Positions 54,457 through 62,855 of a stretch of 64,000 nucleotides of DNA are shown here, piece by piece. Each line of letters starts with the position of its first letter. Positions within the stretch are counted from its first letter, which is position 1. The DNA is from Streptomyces humidus (GTDB taxonomy: Bacteria; Actinomycetota; Actinomycetes; Streptomycetales; Streptomycetaceae): contig NZ_BMTL01000018.1 of the NCBI RefSeq assembly GCF_014649655.1, positions 124,001 to 188,000 of the forward strand. Reading direction: 5' to 3'. A program made the position numbers and the translations under genes. The notes beneath the pieces were generated by a model. It saw only the letters and a program-made list of their open reading frames with translations. It made no database searches and was not told where the DNA came from.

Positions 54457-55347
54457 TCACGCCGTCGCAGGGCCGTCGTCCCGCCGGAACGGGGCGATGA
54501 CCTCCCGAACGGCCTCCGCGGCCCCCCAGTCGTCGTCGCCGTGGGCGATGACGCTCAGCAGTTCCCGAAGATGGAAGAGCTTCATCCGGTCCCGCCAGCC
54601 GCCCTCGATCCCCGTGATCTCCTCGTACACGGCGAAGAAGCGGTCCGAGGCAGGCGGGCGCGGGGAGCACCACAGCATGCTGAGGTCGATCTCCGGCCAG
54701 TTGTAGGACACGGCGGGGTCGATGAGCGCGGGCGCGCCGTCGGCGGTGGCGACGATGTTCTCCTGCCACAGATCGCCGTGGGTCAGGCACGGGGGCCGGT
54801 CCGGCACGAGTTCGGGCAGGGCGGCGCAGAGCCGTTCCAGGGCCTGCCGCTCCGCGGCGTCGAAGGCCGCCTCGACCAGAGGTTCCGACAGCCAGCGCAG
54901 GATGCGCCGCTCCGCGAGGAACGCGTGCCCGTCGCTGTCCCACGTGTTCTCCTGACACAGCCGGCCCAGCCGTCCCGGACGGTGCCAGCCGAACCGCTCG
55001 GCGGTCGCGGAGGTGTGCAGGGCGGCGACGGCGTGGGCGAGCCGCTCCCAGAAACGCTCGTCGTCGCGGCGTGGCCACATCTTCTCCAGCACGAGCAGCC
55101 GGGGCGAGGCGCACAGCACCTCCGGCGTGATCACCCCGCCGGTCTCGCGAAGCTCCGTCAGGCCGGCGGCCTCGACGGGGAAAATGTCCCGGTCCGGCTC
55201 GAGAAGCGTTTTGGCGAATATCTGGGAATCATCCTCGAGAGTCACCAGACCTGCAATTGCGACCACTCCGCCGGTGGCTTTCCTCACCTCCCTGGCTGCG
55301 TATCCCGATTCCTTGAGACGCTTGATGAGTATCTCTTCGTCAGACAC
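54457..55347 (-). CDS. Fructosamine-kinase / aminoglycoside-phosphotransferase-fold protein
   Basis: A 296-residue kinase-fold protein. The Brenner-type motif L-T-H-G-D-L-W-Q-E-N-I-V-A with downstream A-L-I-D-P-A-V matches fructosamine-3-kinase (HGDLWxxN then D-P-A), which removes fructose-lysine adducts from glycated proteins by phosphorylation. Earlier elements include T-G-G-V-V-A-I-A-G-L-V and a Lys in I-F-A-K-T-L-L. Length fits the family. The GTG 55347 (V-S-D-E-E-I-L-I-K-R-L) lacks a clear ribosome site; the ~25-codon extension 5' is less likely. Its substrate could be a small sugar-amine rather than protein. It stands alone. Confidence 0.85.
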   Translation of the reverse strand: MSDEEILIKRLKESGYAAREVRKATGGVVAIAGLVTLEDDSQIFAKTLLEPDRDIFPVEAAGLTELRETGGVITPEVLCASPRLLVLEKMWPRRDDERFWERLAHAVAALHTSATAERFGWHRPGRLGRLCQENTWDSDGHAFLAERRILRWLSEPLVEAAFDAAERQALERLCAALPELVPDRPPCLTHGDLWQENIVATADGAPALIDPAVSYNWPEIDLSMLWCSPRPPASDRFFAVYEEITGIEGGWRDRMKLFHLRELLSVIAHGDDDWGAAEAVREVIAPFRRDDGPATA

Positions 55348-55715
55348 ACGGAAATCACACCAAATTTTTCCCGGAGACGCCAGGGGATTCGCCCTTTCCG
55401 ACCTGACCAGCGAGCCTGCCCCGCCTTGCTGCTCGCATCGAGTACGGGCACCTTCAACAGCGCGGCTGAACAACGCGGTTGAACAGGGGGCCCGGGCTAC
55501 CGTTCGGGCCCACGAAGCGACTGCCAGGCATCAACACGCATCGGCGTCCCGAGTCGGTCGATCGCCTTCGGCTGGGTGCGCCTATCCCTCGAGCCAGGCC
55601 ATGAAGCGCGTGCACTCGTCGCCGCACCGGTCGTGGGACTGGCCGCATTCGGCTGCTAGCGAATAGCGGTGGCGGGCTGGTGGGGAAGCATCCTCCTTCC
55701 ATCGGCCCACGCCCG
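55348..55715. other. Gene-poor segment with reduced codon bias
   Basis: No intact gene. The segment includes repeats of C-A-A-C-G-C-G-G in '...GCTGAACAACGCGGTTGAAC...' and, on the minus strand, a short open tail ending A-A-E-C-G-Q-S-H-D-R-C-G-D-E-C that could be the end of a lost gene. It adjoins a pseudogene and an IS remnant, so the whole 55.3-56.8 kb interval looks eroded. Confidence 0.5.
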
Positions 55716-55967
55716 CTGAACACCGACGAGCGCGCAGCGCTTGAACGCGTTCTTTCGACGGAATTCGTTGCCGCGTCGCAACTGCGCAGTCAGCTGAACC
55801 GCGCAGAGGTGAGCGCCATCTGGAGCCCGGCTCCGTGAGCGTCTGCCTGCAGGTCCCGGAATCTTGCGGGCACGCGGCACTGCCGGGTGCCCGTAGAGGC
55901 ACATGTCCATGACCCGTCCGGCGTCCACGTCGGCGAGAGCCTCGTGTGGGCGGACCGGGAGTCCTGA
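55716..55967 (+). pseudogene. Frameshifted remnant of a small Streptomyces protein
   Basis: Three reading-frame pieces join into one plausible protein. Frame 0 from 55716 reads L-N-T-D-E-R-A-A-L-E-R-V-L-S-T-E-F and so on to an early stop at 55836. The next frame (from 55829) gives G-S-V-S-V-C-L-Q-V-P-E-S. Frame 0 resumes near 55887 with V-P-V-E-A-H-V-H-D-P-S-G-V-H-V-G-E and ends at 55967. The joined layout resembles short Streptomyces proteins I know that begin with T-x-E-E-R and contain P-V-E-A-x-V. Two compensating indels and loss of a clear start indicate a decayed gene. No function. Confidence 0.6.
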
Positions 55968-56114
55968 CGGAAAGTCGCTCTTTGCCGCGAGGCTTGCGCA
56001 TTTGGGCGAAGATTACATGTTCGAGTTAATCGAGCGAACTTGAGCGGAAGGGATGAGGGCCGTAAACCCCTGGAGTGCCCCAGAACGGGTCGACGGATCC
56101 TGGAAAGGTTGGCT

Positions 56115-56450
56115 GTGACAGTTCTCGGACTATGCAGAAGAGTTGCAGTGGTAACAGCAATGACTGTTGCCGCGGTCACCTCCACCGCTGGTATTTCGGC
56201 CGCACAGGCGGAAGCCCGTCAGGCGAATCCATGCAACTTCCGCGTGGACAGGGACAGCGCCTATCCCTATTTCATGTTCGCTCACTGGAACAACTGCACC
56301 GATCACAGGCAACTCGTTCATGTCGATCTCGCCTTCTGGCCTGATGAGGAGCGTTGCCTTCCGCCGGGAGACACTTTCCTCGGTGCGGCGGATCCACGTC
56401 TCCTGCCCATCTCGTTCGTCCGTAATGCCTGGCTTGTCCGGGACTGCTGA
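56115..56450 (+). CDS. Small secreted cysteine-containing protein
   Basis: A 111-residue protein with a signal peptide (V-A-V-V-T-A-M-T-V-A-A-V-T-S-T-A-G-I-S-A-A-Q-A) cleaved near residue 38-40. The ~75-residue mature part has four Cys (N-P-C, N-N-C, E-R-C and the final R-D-C), so two disulfides are likely, and aromatic Y-P-Y-F-M-F-A-H-W. GTG 56115 has GGAAAGG 6 nt upstream; the frame is open 75 bp further but lacks a ribosome site. It lies between a pseudogene and an IS remnant, with no obvious partner. Not a family I recognise; possibly a small extracellular inhibitor or signal. Confidence 0.65.
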   Translation: MTVLGLCRRVAVVTAMTVAAVTSTAGISAAQAEARQANPCNFRVDRDSAYPYFMFAHWNNCTDHRQLVHVDLAFWPDEERCLPPGDTFLGAADPRLLPISFVRNAWLVRDC

Positions 56451-56569
56451 GGGATTCACACCCCCCGACACGGTCGTCGTGGGCGTGAGGCGGGATCTGG
56501 CAGCCGGAGAGGGCGCCGGTGGAAGGATGACCTGGGCGCCCTGACGAGAAGCAGAGGGGGGATGGTCTG

Positions 56570-56698
56570 GGATATGGCCTGGTCAAGACCGGTCTTGCGA
56601 ACCGTTTCGATGAGCAGGACCGACCCGGCCCGGGAGACGGCCCGGCGGCCGTCGTCCTGGACGCGGACACGGGGGTAGGACCCGATAGGGTGCTTCAC
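56570..56698 (-). mobile_element. IS1380-family transposase N-terminal fragment
   Basis: About 43 codons starting at GTG 56698 (V-K-H-P-I-G-S-Y-P-R-V-R-V) with A-G-S-V-L-L-I-E-T-V-R-K-T-G-L-D-Q-A-I-S, which I recognise as the N-terminus of Streptomyces IS1380-family transposases. Downstream the frame loses homology and nothing of the catalytic domain remains. It is a truncated relic. Terminal inverted repeats are not visible. Confidence 0.6.
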
Positions 56699-56703
56699 CT
56701 GGG

Positions 56704-56775
56704 AAGTGCCTCTGGCGTTGGCAGGAACAAGGACCTCAACAATCCCTCATTCCTGCTGTTCAGAGGCACTTTTTT
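56704..56775. terminator. Long interrupted hairpin with T-tract beside the IS1380 remnant
   Basis: Outer arms AAGTGCCTCTG (56704-56714) and CAGAGGCACTT (56761-56771) are perfect, with inner arms CAGGAA (56722-56727) and TTCCTG (56750-56755), then TTTTT. A T-tract is rare for this genome. It could be the element's own end structure, which blocks read-through into the transposase, or a terminator of either flanking gene; it lies 62 nt from the end of the subtilase gene. Confidence 0.7.
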
Positions 56776-56832
56776 GCTTTCCTGGCCGCCTGCCGGACAG
56801 CCCGCCTCGTGAAAGGGCGAGGCTGGACCAAG

Positions 56833-59800
56833 TCAGGTCAGGAGGTATGCCTTCAGGATCGTCACCGCGTAGGTGTTGCCGGTGGTGTCGGTCAGGGTGG
56901 ATCTGAGGGAGACCGAGCGGGCGTTCTCCGGGTGGGTCAGGGTGAGGGTCCTTTTGCCGTGGGCGGTGGTCACCGGGGCGGGGGACCAGGTCTTGCCGGC
57001 GTCGTAGGAGACCTTCACCGTCAGGGATTCCAGGTGGGTGGCCGCCGGGCCCTGGAGGGAGAGGGGGATCGTGGTGCGGCGGCCTGCGAGGGCCGTGCCG
57101 GTCGGGGTCAGCTTCGGGTGGAAGCGGACCGTGGAGAGGGGCAGCGAGCCGGAGCCGGACGGGCTGGACGTGAAGGTCCAGGCCGCTGTCAGGCGGCTTG
57201 TGGTCGTGGCCACGCCCGGCGGGCGGGTCAGGTTCGTTCGGATCGTGTAGCGGGCCGGGACGGACGGGAGCTTCTCCACGGTCTGGCAGAGGTCTCCGTC
57301 GTCGTCGAGCAGGGTGCTGCCGTCCGCGGTGACCGTGGTGTGGCGTTTCGCCGTGGAGAAGGCGGGGTGTCCGCTCCCGTCGGCGAGGTCGGGGACGCAC
57401 AGGTCCAGGGTGTCGCCGTCGCGCCGTGCGCCGTACTGGCCGCCGGTGATCGGGCTGAAGACACCGACGTTGTACGTGGCCGCGTAGGTCCGGCCCGCCT
57501 GGTACGACTTCGCGCTCTCCGTGCCGTAGAAGACGTCCTCGTCGTCTCCGGAGGCGTTTCGCTGGCCCAGGTTGGCCGTCCACTTGAAGCCCTTGGGCGT
57601 GGTGACGTAGATCTTCGCGGTCGTCGGCAGCGGGAAGGGGTCGCTCACCGTGCCCAGCGACAGGGTGGGGCCGCTCCACAGCACGTTGACGATGCCCGTG
57701 CGGTGTGCGACGGACGAGCCGAAGTTCCGCTTCAGCAGGGCCAGTTCGTTCATGCGCGTGGTGTGCCGATATCCGGTGGGGAAGCGGTCGGGCAGGTTGT
57801 GGAGCAGGTGGTAGGTGGTGCTGCCCTTCTGCCACAGGCCGCCGAGCTGCGTGCTGAGCCTCCCGGGAGGGGCGGTCGGTCCCAGGGTCGCGGTGCGCAG
57901 GTTCTTGAACGTTCCCCAGAACAGGGTGCTGTTGTGCGGCTCGCTCCCGGTGTCCCCGGCGCCCACGGCGAGGTTGAGCTGGCCGTCGGACATCTTCGCG
58001 CCCTGCGGCGCGGTGATCCGGACCGGCTTCGCCTTGCGCGCGTCGAGGACGACCGTGGTGTCCCCGGTCAGCGAGAGCCTCGGCCGGACCAGCGCGGAGG
58101 CGCCCCCGGCGTCGTCCAACACGGTGTCCACGACGTAGTCGCCGCGCGGGACCCGCACCCGGTACACGCCTTTGGAGATCTGCTCGGAGTCCGCGAGGTT
58201 CGTGGTCCAGTACGTGCCCGAGTACCCGAGGATCTCGGTCAGCGGAGCGCTCACGGGCTTGCCGCCGCGGTCGAGGAACTTCAGGGTGAGGTCGTACGCC
58301 TCGGCCTCGCGTACGACGCCGAAGGCGGTCCGTACGGCCGCGGGGTCGGCGCCGTTCCGCGCGGTGGCGAGCAGCGTGCCCGAGTAGGCGCCGTCCGCCG
58401 CCTCGACGCGGGTGTCCGCGGTGAGGTCGACGCCGGCGGTGCCGCCCGCCGGGACGGTGAGCTGAGTGGTGCTCAGCGTGAACATGCCTTCGGGGGACGT
58501 GCTGCCGCCGGGGCCGGTCGCGGTGGCCGTCAGGTCCAGGGTGACGGGGTGGTCGCCGTCGTTGCGGTAGGTGATGTGCTGGGTGACCGGCCGGTCGTCG
58601 GTGTGGGGCCACAGCTGCTTGCCGAAGGACACGGAGGTCTGTTCGCTCGCCACCGCCCCCTCCAGTGCCCTGGACACGTCGACCCGGCCCGTCCCCTGCT
58701 GGTAGCCGGTCGCGCCGGTGGTCGGGGTGGTGGACGCGGTGAGCGCCTGCTTGATCCGTGCGCCCGTCCAGTCGGGGTGCCGCTGGGCGAGGATCGCGGC
58801 CGCCCCCGCGACATGCGGCGTCGCCATCGACGTACCGGACATGGAGACGTAGCCGTCGGCGGCCGGGTCGCCCAAGTGACCGTGCGCCGCCCTCGCCGAG
58901 ACGATGTCCACGCCCGGCGCCGTGAGGTCCGGTTTCAGCGCGCTGTCGGCGGTCGGGCCGATGCTGGAGAAGTCGGCGAGCCGGTCCTCGCCGTCGACGG
59001 CGCCCACGGTGAGCGCCGACTCCGCGGCCCCCGGGGAGCCGACGGTTCCCGCGCCGGGGCCCTCGTTGCCGGCCGCGGCGACGGTGAGCATGCCGGTGCT
59101 CTTCGAGAGGGCGTTCACCGCCGCCTCGACCGGGTCCTCCCCCGGGGTGTCCTCCTGGCCCAGGCTGAGGTTGGCCACCTTGGCGCCCTGCCCGGCGGCC
59201 CACTCCAGGCCGGCGATGACGCTGGAGTCGCTGCCCTCGCCGCTGTCGTCCAGCACCTTGGCGTCGAGGATCCCGGCACCGGGCGCGACGCCCTTGTACC
59301 GGCCGCCGGACCGTGCGCCCGAGCCCGCCAGCGTCGCGGCCACATGGGTGCCGTGGCCGGCCATGTCGTCGGTGCTGCCGGTGCCGGTGAAGTCCTTCGA
59401 CGCCTTCACCGCCGAGGCGAGGTCCGGGTGTGTGGTGTCGACGCCGGTGTCCAGGACGGCGACCTTGACGCCCTTGCCGTCGTATCCGGCCGCCCAGGCG
59501 GCCGGGGCGCCGATCTGCGCGACGCCGCCGCCCGCCTCCCCGGCCTTCGCGCCGCCTTCGTCCGCCGACGCCTTGAACCGGCCGTCCAGCCAGACCCGCG
59601 CGACTCCCTTCCCCTCGGTGAGGGCCTGCCACATGTCGTCGGCCCCGGCCTTGGGCACGGTGATCGCGGCGCCCGCCACGCTGGGCAGCTCCCGGCGCAC
59701 GGTGGCGTCCGCGTCCGCGACCAGTGACTTCTGGGTGCTCCTGCGCTGGGCGGACTTGCCCTCGTACGACACGATCAGCGGGAGCGTGCCGCGCCGGGTG

Positions 59801-60207
59801 TCGTCGTAGCCGGCGCGTATCAGGCCGCTGACGTCGAACAGCCGTTTGTCCAGGAGGCCTTGGCCGATCAGGGCTGCGGCGTCGGCGGGAACGACGTACT
59901 GATCGCTCCCGACGCCGCGCACGGACACCGGGACGTGCTCGCGGCCCGGTGCCCGCCGTACGCCCGTCACCCGGCCCCGGGCGTCCAGCCGGACCCGGTC
60001 GCCGGTGAGGAGGGTGACGTACCGGCCGGCCGCGGAGGCGGAGCCCGCGGTCCGCGCGCCGAGGGCGGAGCCGCCGGGCGCCGCGACGGTGGCGGTGTCC
60101 TGCGTCCGTAAGCCGAGGCCGGAGCCCGTGGCCGCCACCGAGACGCCCGTCATCAGCCCCGCCACCAGCAGGGCGGCCAGCGAGGCGCTTGTGGTTCTGT
60201 CGCGCAT
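56833..60207 (-). CDS. Secreted S8 (subtilisin-like) serine protease
   Basis: An 1124-residue secreted protease. Signal peptide residues ~1-27 (L-A-A-L-L-V-A-G-L-M-T-G-V-S-V-A-A), a ~200-residue prodomain-like region, then the subtilase domain (~235-500) with catalytic D253 (V-L-D-T-G-V-D), H285 (G-H-G-T-H-V), oxyanion N381 and S460 (S-G-T-S-M-A-T-P-H). The C-terminal ~600 residues are beta-rich extension domains of Ig/PKD-like character, as in large Streptomyces S8 peptidases. Its ATG immediately follows the CU044_5270 stop (TGAATG), so it is translationally coupled to a sigma-factor operon. Substrate is unknown. Confidence 0.94.
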   Translation of the reverse strand: MRDRTTSASLAALLVAGLMTGVSVAATGSGLGLRTQDTATVAAPGGSALGARTAGSASAAGRYVTLLTGDRVRLDARGRVTGVRRAPGREHVPVSVRGVGSDQYVVPADAAALIGQGLLDKRLFDVSGLIRAGYDDTRRGTLPLIVSYEGKSAQRRSTQKSLVADADATVRRELPSVAGAAITVPKAGADDMWQALTEGKGVARVWLDGRFKASADEGGAKAGEAGGGVAQIGAPAAWAAGYDGKGVKVAVLDTGVDTTHPDLASAVKASKDFTGTGSTDDMAGHGTHVAATLAGSGARSGGRYKGVAPGAGILDAKVLDDSGEGSDSSVIAGLEWAAGQGAKVANLSLGQEDTPGEDPVEAAVNALSKSTGMLTVAAAGNEGPGAGTVGSPGAAESALTVGAVDGEDRLADFSSIGPTADSALKPDLTAPGVDIVSARAAHGHLGDPAADGYVSMSGTSMATPHVAGAAAILAQRHPDWTGARIKQALTASTTPTTGATGYQQGTGRVDVSRALEGAVASEQTSVSFGKQLWPHTDDRPVTQHITYRNDGDHPVTLDLTATATGPGGSTSPEGMFTLSTTQLTVPAGGTAGVDLTADTRVEAADGAYSGTLLATARNGADPAAVRTAFGVVREAEAYDLTLKFLDRGGKPVSAPLTEILGYSGTYWTTNLADSEQISKGVYRVRVPRGDYVVDTVLDDAGGASALVRPRLSLTGDTTVVLDARKAKPVRITAPQGAKMSDGQLNLAVGAGDTGSEPHNSTLFWGTFKNLRTATLGPTAPPGRLSTQLGGLWQKGSTTYHLLHNLPDRFPTGYRHTTRMNELALLKRNFGSSVAHRTGIVNVLWSGPTLSLGTVSDPFPLPTTAKIYVTTPKGFKWTANLGQRNASGDDEDVFYGTESAKSYQAGRTYAATYNVGVFSPITGGQYGARRDGDTLDLCVPDLADGSGHPAFSTAKRHTTVTADGSTLLDDDGDLCQTVEKLPSVPARYTIRTNLTRPPGVATTTSRLTAAWTFTSSPSGSGSLPLSTVRFHPKLTPTGTALAGRRTTIPLSLQGPAATHLESLTVKVSYDAGKTWSPAPVTTAHGKRTLTLTHPENARSVSLRSTLTDTTGNTYAVTILKAYLLT

Positions 60208-61293
60208 TCAGCTCGCCTGCCCGGGGAGCTGCTTGTTGGCGTCGACGACCGCGCGCTCGGTGATCGCGCTGGTGTGCGTGACGGTACCGACCTTGAGGGG
60301 ATTGTCCGCCGTGGCCTTGACCACCACGATGCGCTCGCCGAGGAACCGCAGGGTCTTCTTGTCGAAGATCCACTCGATGCGCTCGCCGTTGCCGGAGTCC
60401 TCCCGCGCGATCGCGACCCCGTGCCGGCCCGTGGCGTCGACCGCGTCATCCACCGAGACGACGCCGGGGATCTTGGCCGCGGCCTTGTAGAGGGCGGCGC
60501 CGACCTCGGCGGGCGGGTAGCTCGCGTTCAGCAGATCGCCGATCGCGACGAAGGCGGCCTGGTCGCGCGGGACTTCGGGGTCCCGGACGGCGTCCGACTC
60601 GCGGTAGATCCGCTGGAGCAGCGCGTCGGGGTCGGTCGGCAGCCCGGCCAGGGCGTTGTAGGCGCCGCTGAACGGGGTGTCGCTCTTCAGGGTGATGCCC
60701 TTGTCGCTCGTCTTGCCGGCCTCGATCAGCCAACCGTCCCTGCCGTCGAGGGAGTTCCAGACCTGGCGGGAGTGCAGCTCGTCGCTGACCACCTCGCTCT
60801 TGTCGCCGACGGTCTTGATGTAGCTGTCGGCCACCTTCGAGGCGATGTAGATGTACTGGCCCTTGCGCGGGGTGGGCGCGGAGGTGTCGGCGGCGGCCAG
60901 GGAGATGCGTTCGAGGAGCTGGGGGGCGCCCTTGGCGTCGGCGACGCCGAACCTGGTGGTCAGTGCGGGGCCGGTGGCCAGGGCGGTCTTGCCGCCGTGG
61001 GTCCCGCCGCCGGTGAGGGCGAGGCCGCCCGCGACCGCGCCGGCCAGGGCGAAGGCCGCGGCGGGCAGGAGGATCGTACGGCGCAGGAACGGGTTGGAGC
61101 GCTTCACCGGCGCGACCGGAGAGGTGCCGGACGGACGGGAGGAGGTGCGGAGGTCTTCGTGGATCCGGGCCATCATCTGCTCCTTGTGGAACTGGTGGCG
61201 GCCCGCCGGCAGATCCCGCTCGGCGGAGGGCAGCAGACTCTGCGTCTCCGTCCACTCGGCCGGGTGGGGCCGGTGGGAGGGGCTGGCGTTCAT
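60208..61293 (-). CDS. CU044_5270 family protein (likely membrane partner of the sigma factor)
   Basis: A 361-residue protein. Residues ~1-70 are cytoplasmic (H-Q-F-H-K-E-Q-M-M-A-R-I motif), a single transmembrane helix is near 75-97 (I-L-L-P-A-A-A-F-A-L-A-G-A-V), and the large C-terminal extracellular domain contains K-G-Q-Y-I-Y-I-A-S-K-V-A and R-I-E-W-I-F-D-K-K-T-L-R-F-L-G, family hallmarks. These proteins are regularly encoded right after an ECF-like sigma factor and may act as its anti-sigma or signal receiver. The ATG 61293 overlaps the sigma stop (ATGA). The gene ends TGA directly before the subtilase ATG. Confidence 0.9.
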   Translation of the reverse strand: MNASPSHRPHPAEWTETQSLLPSAERDLPAGRHQFHKEQMMARIHEDLRTSSRPSGTSPVAPVKRSNPFLRRTILLPAAAFALAGAVAGGLALTGGGTHGGKTALATGPALTTRFGVADAKGAPQLLERISLAAADTSAPTPRKGQYIYIASKVADSYIKTVGDKSEVVSDELHSRQVWNSLDGRDGWLIEAGKTSDKGITLKSDTPFSGAYNALAGLPTDPDALLQRIYRESDAVRDPEVPRDQAAFVAIGDLLNASYPPAEVGAALYKAAAKIPGVVSVDDAVDATGRHGVAIAREDSGNGERIEWIFDKKTLRFLGERIVVVKATADNPLKVGTVTHTSAITERAVVDANKQLPGQAS

Positions 61294-61934
61294 CGGTTTC
61301 CTTCCTGTGCGGACCGGACCGCGTATCCGCGATCACCTGTTATCTGCCGGTTCATGCGGGTGGGTTCCCGTTTTTCTCCGAGCAGTTGCGCGTCGGCGAG
61401 CTTGCGCAGCTTGGCGCGGGCGCGGGAGAGGCGGGAGCGGACGGTGCCGACCGGGACACCGAGGGCACGGGCCGCCTCGGCGTACTCCATCCCCTCCCAC
61501 AGGCACAGCGTCAGGACCTCACGCTCGGGGCGCTTGAGCAGGCTGAGGGCGGTGAGTGTGGCGTTGATACGGCGCCGGTCGTCCAGGCGCCCGGCGGTCT
61601 CCTCGGCGTGGTCCTCGACCCGTTCCTCGGCGGCGTACGCGGCGGCCGCGGCGCTCGCCGCGTTGCGGTAGCGGCGGTTGCTGCGGTGGTGGGAACGGGC
61701 GACGTTGGTGGCGACGCCCAGCAGCCACGGCCGCAGCGAGCCGCCCTCGGCCTCGACCGAGGCCCGGCGCCGCCACGCCTCCATGAAGGTCGTCGACATC
61801 ACGTCCTCGGCCAGCGACCAGTCGGCGGTCAGCCGGAAGGCGTGGTTGTACACCGCGCGGGCGCACTCGTCGAAGAGTTCCGCGAAGGCGTCCGGATCTC
61901 CGTTTCGCACCCGGGTTCGCATATCTGTGGTCAC
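61290..61934 (-). CDS. ECF-type RNA polymerase sigma factor
   Basis: A 214-residue sigma factor. Region 2 is A-F-A-E-L-F-D-E-C-A-R-A-V-Y-N-H and S-L-A-E-D-V-M-S-T-T-F-M-E-A-W. Region 4 is L-S-L-L-K-R-P-E-R-E-V-L and E-A-A-R-A-L-G-V-P-V-G-T-V-R-S-R-L. An Ala-rich insert with E-E-R-V-E-D-H-A-E-E joins them. No clear ribosome site exists at GTG 61934, ATG 61922 or GTG 61982, so a leaderless transcript from 61922-61934 is possible. It heads the operon with CU044_5270 and the subtilase. Promoter specificity is not visible. Confidence 0.9.
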   Translation of the reverse strand: MTTDMRTRVRNGDPDAFAELFDECARAVYNHAFRLTADWSLAEDVMSTTFMEAWRRRASVEAEGGSLRPWLLGVATNVARSHHRSNRRYRNAASAAAAAYAAEERVEDHAEETAGRLDDRRRINATLTALSLLKRPEREVLTLCLWEGMEYAEAARALGVPVGTVRSRLSRARAKLRKLADAQLLGEKREPTRMNRQITGDRGYAVRSAQEGNR

Positions 61935-62040
61935 GTCTTGAACTGACGCTCGGTGCGGGCGAGTTCCGGTGGGATACGTCACAGCCGTCGCTCAGGTCAC
62001 CGGGGCGGTGACCGCACGAGGACTCGCCGGACGTGGCGGC

Positions 62041-62085
62041 CGCTCAGCCGCGCACCGCTCAGCCGCGCACCGCTCAGGCTGCGAG
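62041..62085. repeat. 15-bp tandem repeat CGCTCAGCCGCGCAC
   Basis: Two perfect copies (62041-62055, 62056-62070) and a third that decays after CGCTCAG (62071-62085). They lie 107-150 nt upstream of the sigma gene on its far side, in the gap to the broken hypothetical gene. Confidence 0.85.
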
Positions 62086-62173
62086 GCCCGAAAGCAAGGC
62101 ACCCGATCTGATGCGGGACCCGGTCCGGGTGCTGCGCACGCCGGTCCCCACGAGAGCATGTTCGGGCGGTGAG

Positions 62174-62551
62174 TCAGTCGCGCCGCGAACTCAAAATGCC
62201 AAGGGCGGTGCCGAGGGTGGTGGAGGCAGTCAACGAGTGGGCCGCGCTTCTCAGGTCGTGCTCCCATCGTGAGAGCTCGTCGGGGCCGATCCATTCGCTG
62301 TAGTGCGCTGCGACGGAGAGGAACCGTGCTTCCTCATGGGTGCCGGCTGCGACCGCCATCGACAACCGGTCAGACACGTCCCCCGGGCTCAGCTCGCCTC
62401 TCGCGAGACCGAACGCGAGGCTTGCCAGTAGGCGTCGGCCGGCCGCCTTCTCGTCGGGAAGCGGTACGCCGAGTTCGTGCAGGGCCTGGACGTACAGCTC
62501 ACGGATTTCTGTCGCGTCGCTCCTGCGCGACAGCCCGGCCAGCTCGCGCAA
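62174..62551 (-). CDS. Hypothetical helical protein, probably the downstream half of a broken gene
   Basis: A 125-residue frame read from TTG 62551 (L-R-E-L-A-G-L-S-R-R-S-D-A-T-E-I). It is well coded and helical (L-L-A-S-L-A-F-G-L-A-R-G-E-L-S-P-G-D-V) with W-I-G-P-D-E-L-S-R-W-E-H-D-L-R. No ribosome site precedes the TTG, and sequence just upstream in the same frame, beyond a TGA at 62564-62566, also reads as good protein (D-D-W-Q-R-V-D-A-P-R-S-D). It therefore may be a separately translated remnant. Function unknown. Confidence 0.45.
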   Translation of the reverse strand: MRELAGLSRRSDATEIRELYVQALHELGVPLPDEKAAGRRLLASLAFGLARGELSPGDVSDRLSMAVAAGTHEEARFLSVAAHYSEWIGPDELSRWEHDLRSAAHSLTASTTLGTALGILSSRRD

Positions 62552-62563
62552 GGCAGGGGAATG

Positions 62564-62855
62564 TCATCCGCTGATGTCACTTCGCGGAGCGTCGACGCGT
62601 TGCCAGTCGTCGCAGCCTACGGCGGCGCTGTCCCGCTGCGCGTCGCTGAGCTCTCACGACGGCGACTGTCTGCGGATCACTGGTTAGGTCGTACTCGTGC
62701 AACAGGAGGGCGTCGTCATCCTCGGCGAGTAGGCACCGCATCGTGTCGATGTGACGCTCAGGCCTGGTGAGTGGCCGCTTCGATTCCAGCCAAGCGGCCA
62801 GACCGCCATCGGCCTGCGGCCGAAGGGTCGCACGGGTGTCGTTGGCTGTCGTCAT
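62564..62855 (-). pseudogene. Upstream half of a frameshifted hypothetical gene
   Basis: Starts at ATG 62855 (M-T-T-A-N-D-T-R-A-T-L-R-P) and reads R-H-I-D-T-M-R-C-L-L-A-E-D-D-D-A-L-L-L-H-E-Y-D-L-T-S-D. After V-A-V-V-R the annotated frame turns Arg-rich (R-R-R-R-L-R-R-L-A-T) and stops at 62577, whereas the next frame gives E-L-S-D-A-Q-R-D-S-A-A-V-G-C-D-D-W-Q and stops at 62564. This is what a small indel near 62650 would produce. Together with the segment at 62174-62551 it may once have been a single ~210-residue protein or an overlapping pair. Confidence 0.5.

Noticed and set aside
55582..56001. 139-codon minus-strand frame in the eroded interval
   Set aside because: Mixed composition without ribosome site, and it lies opposite a better-supported plus-strand pseudogene.
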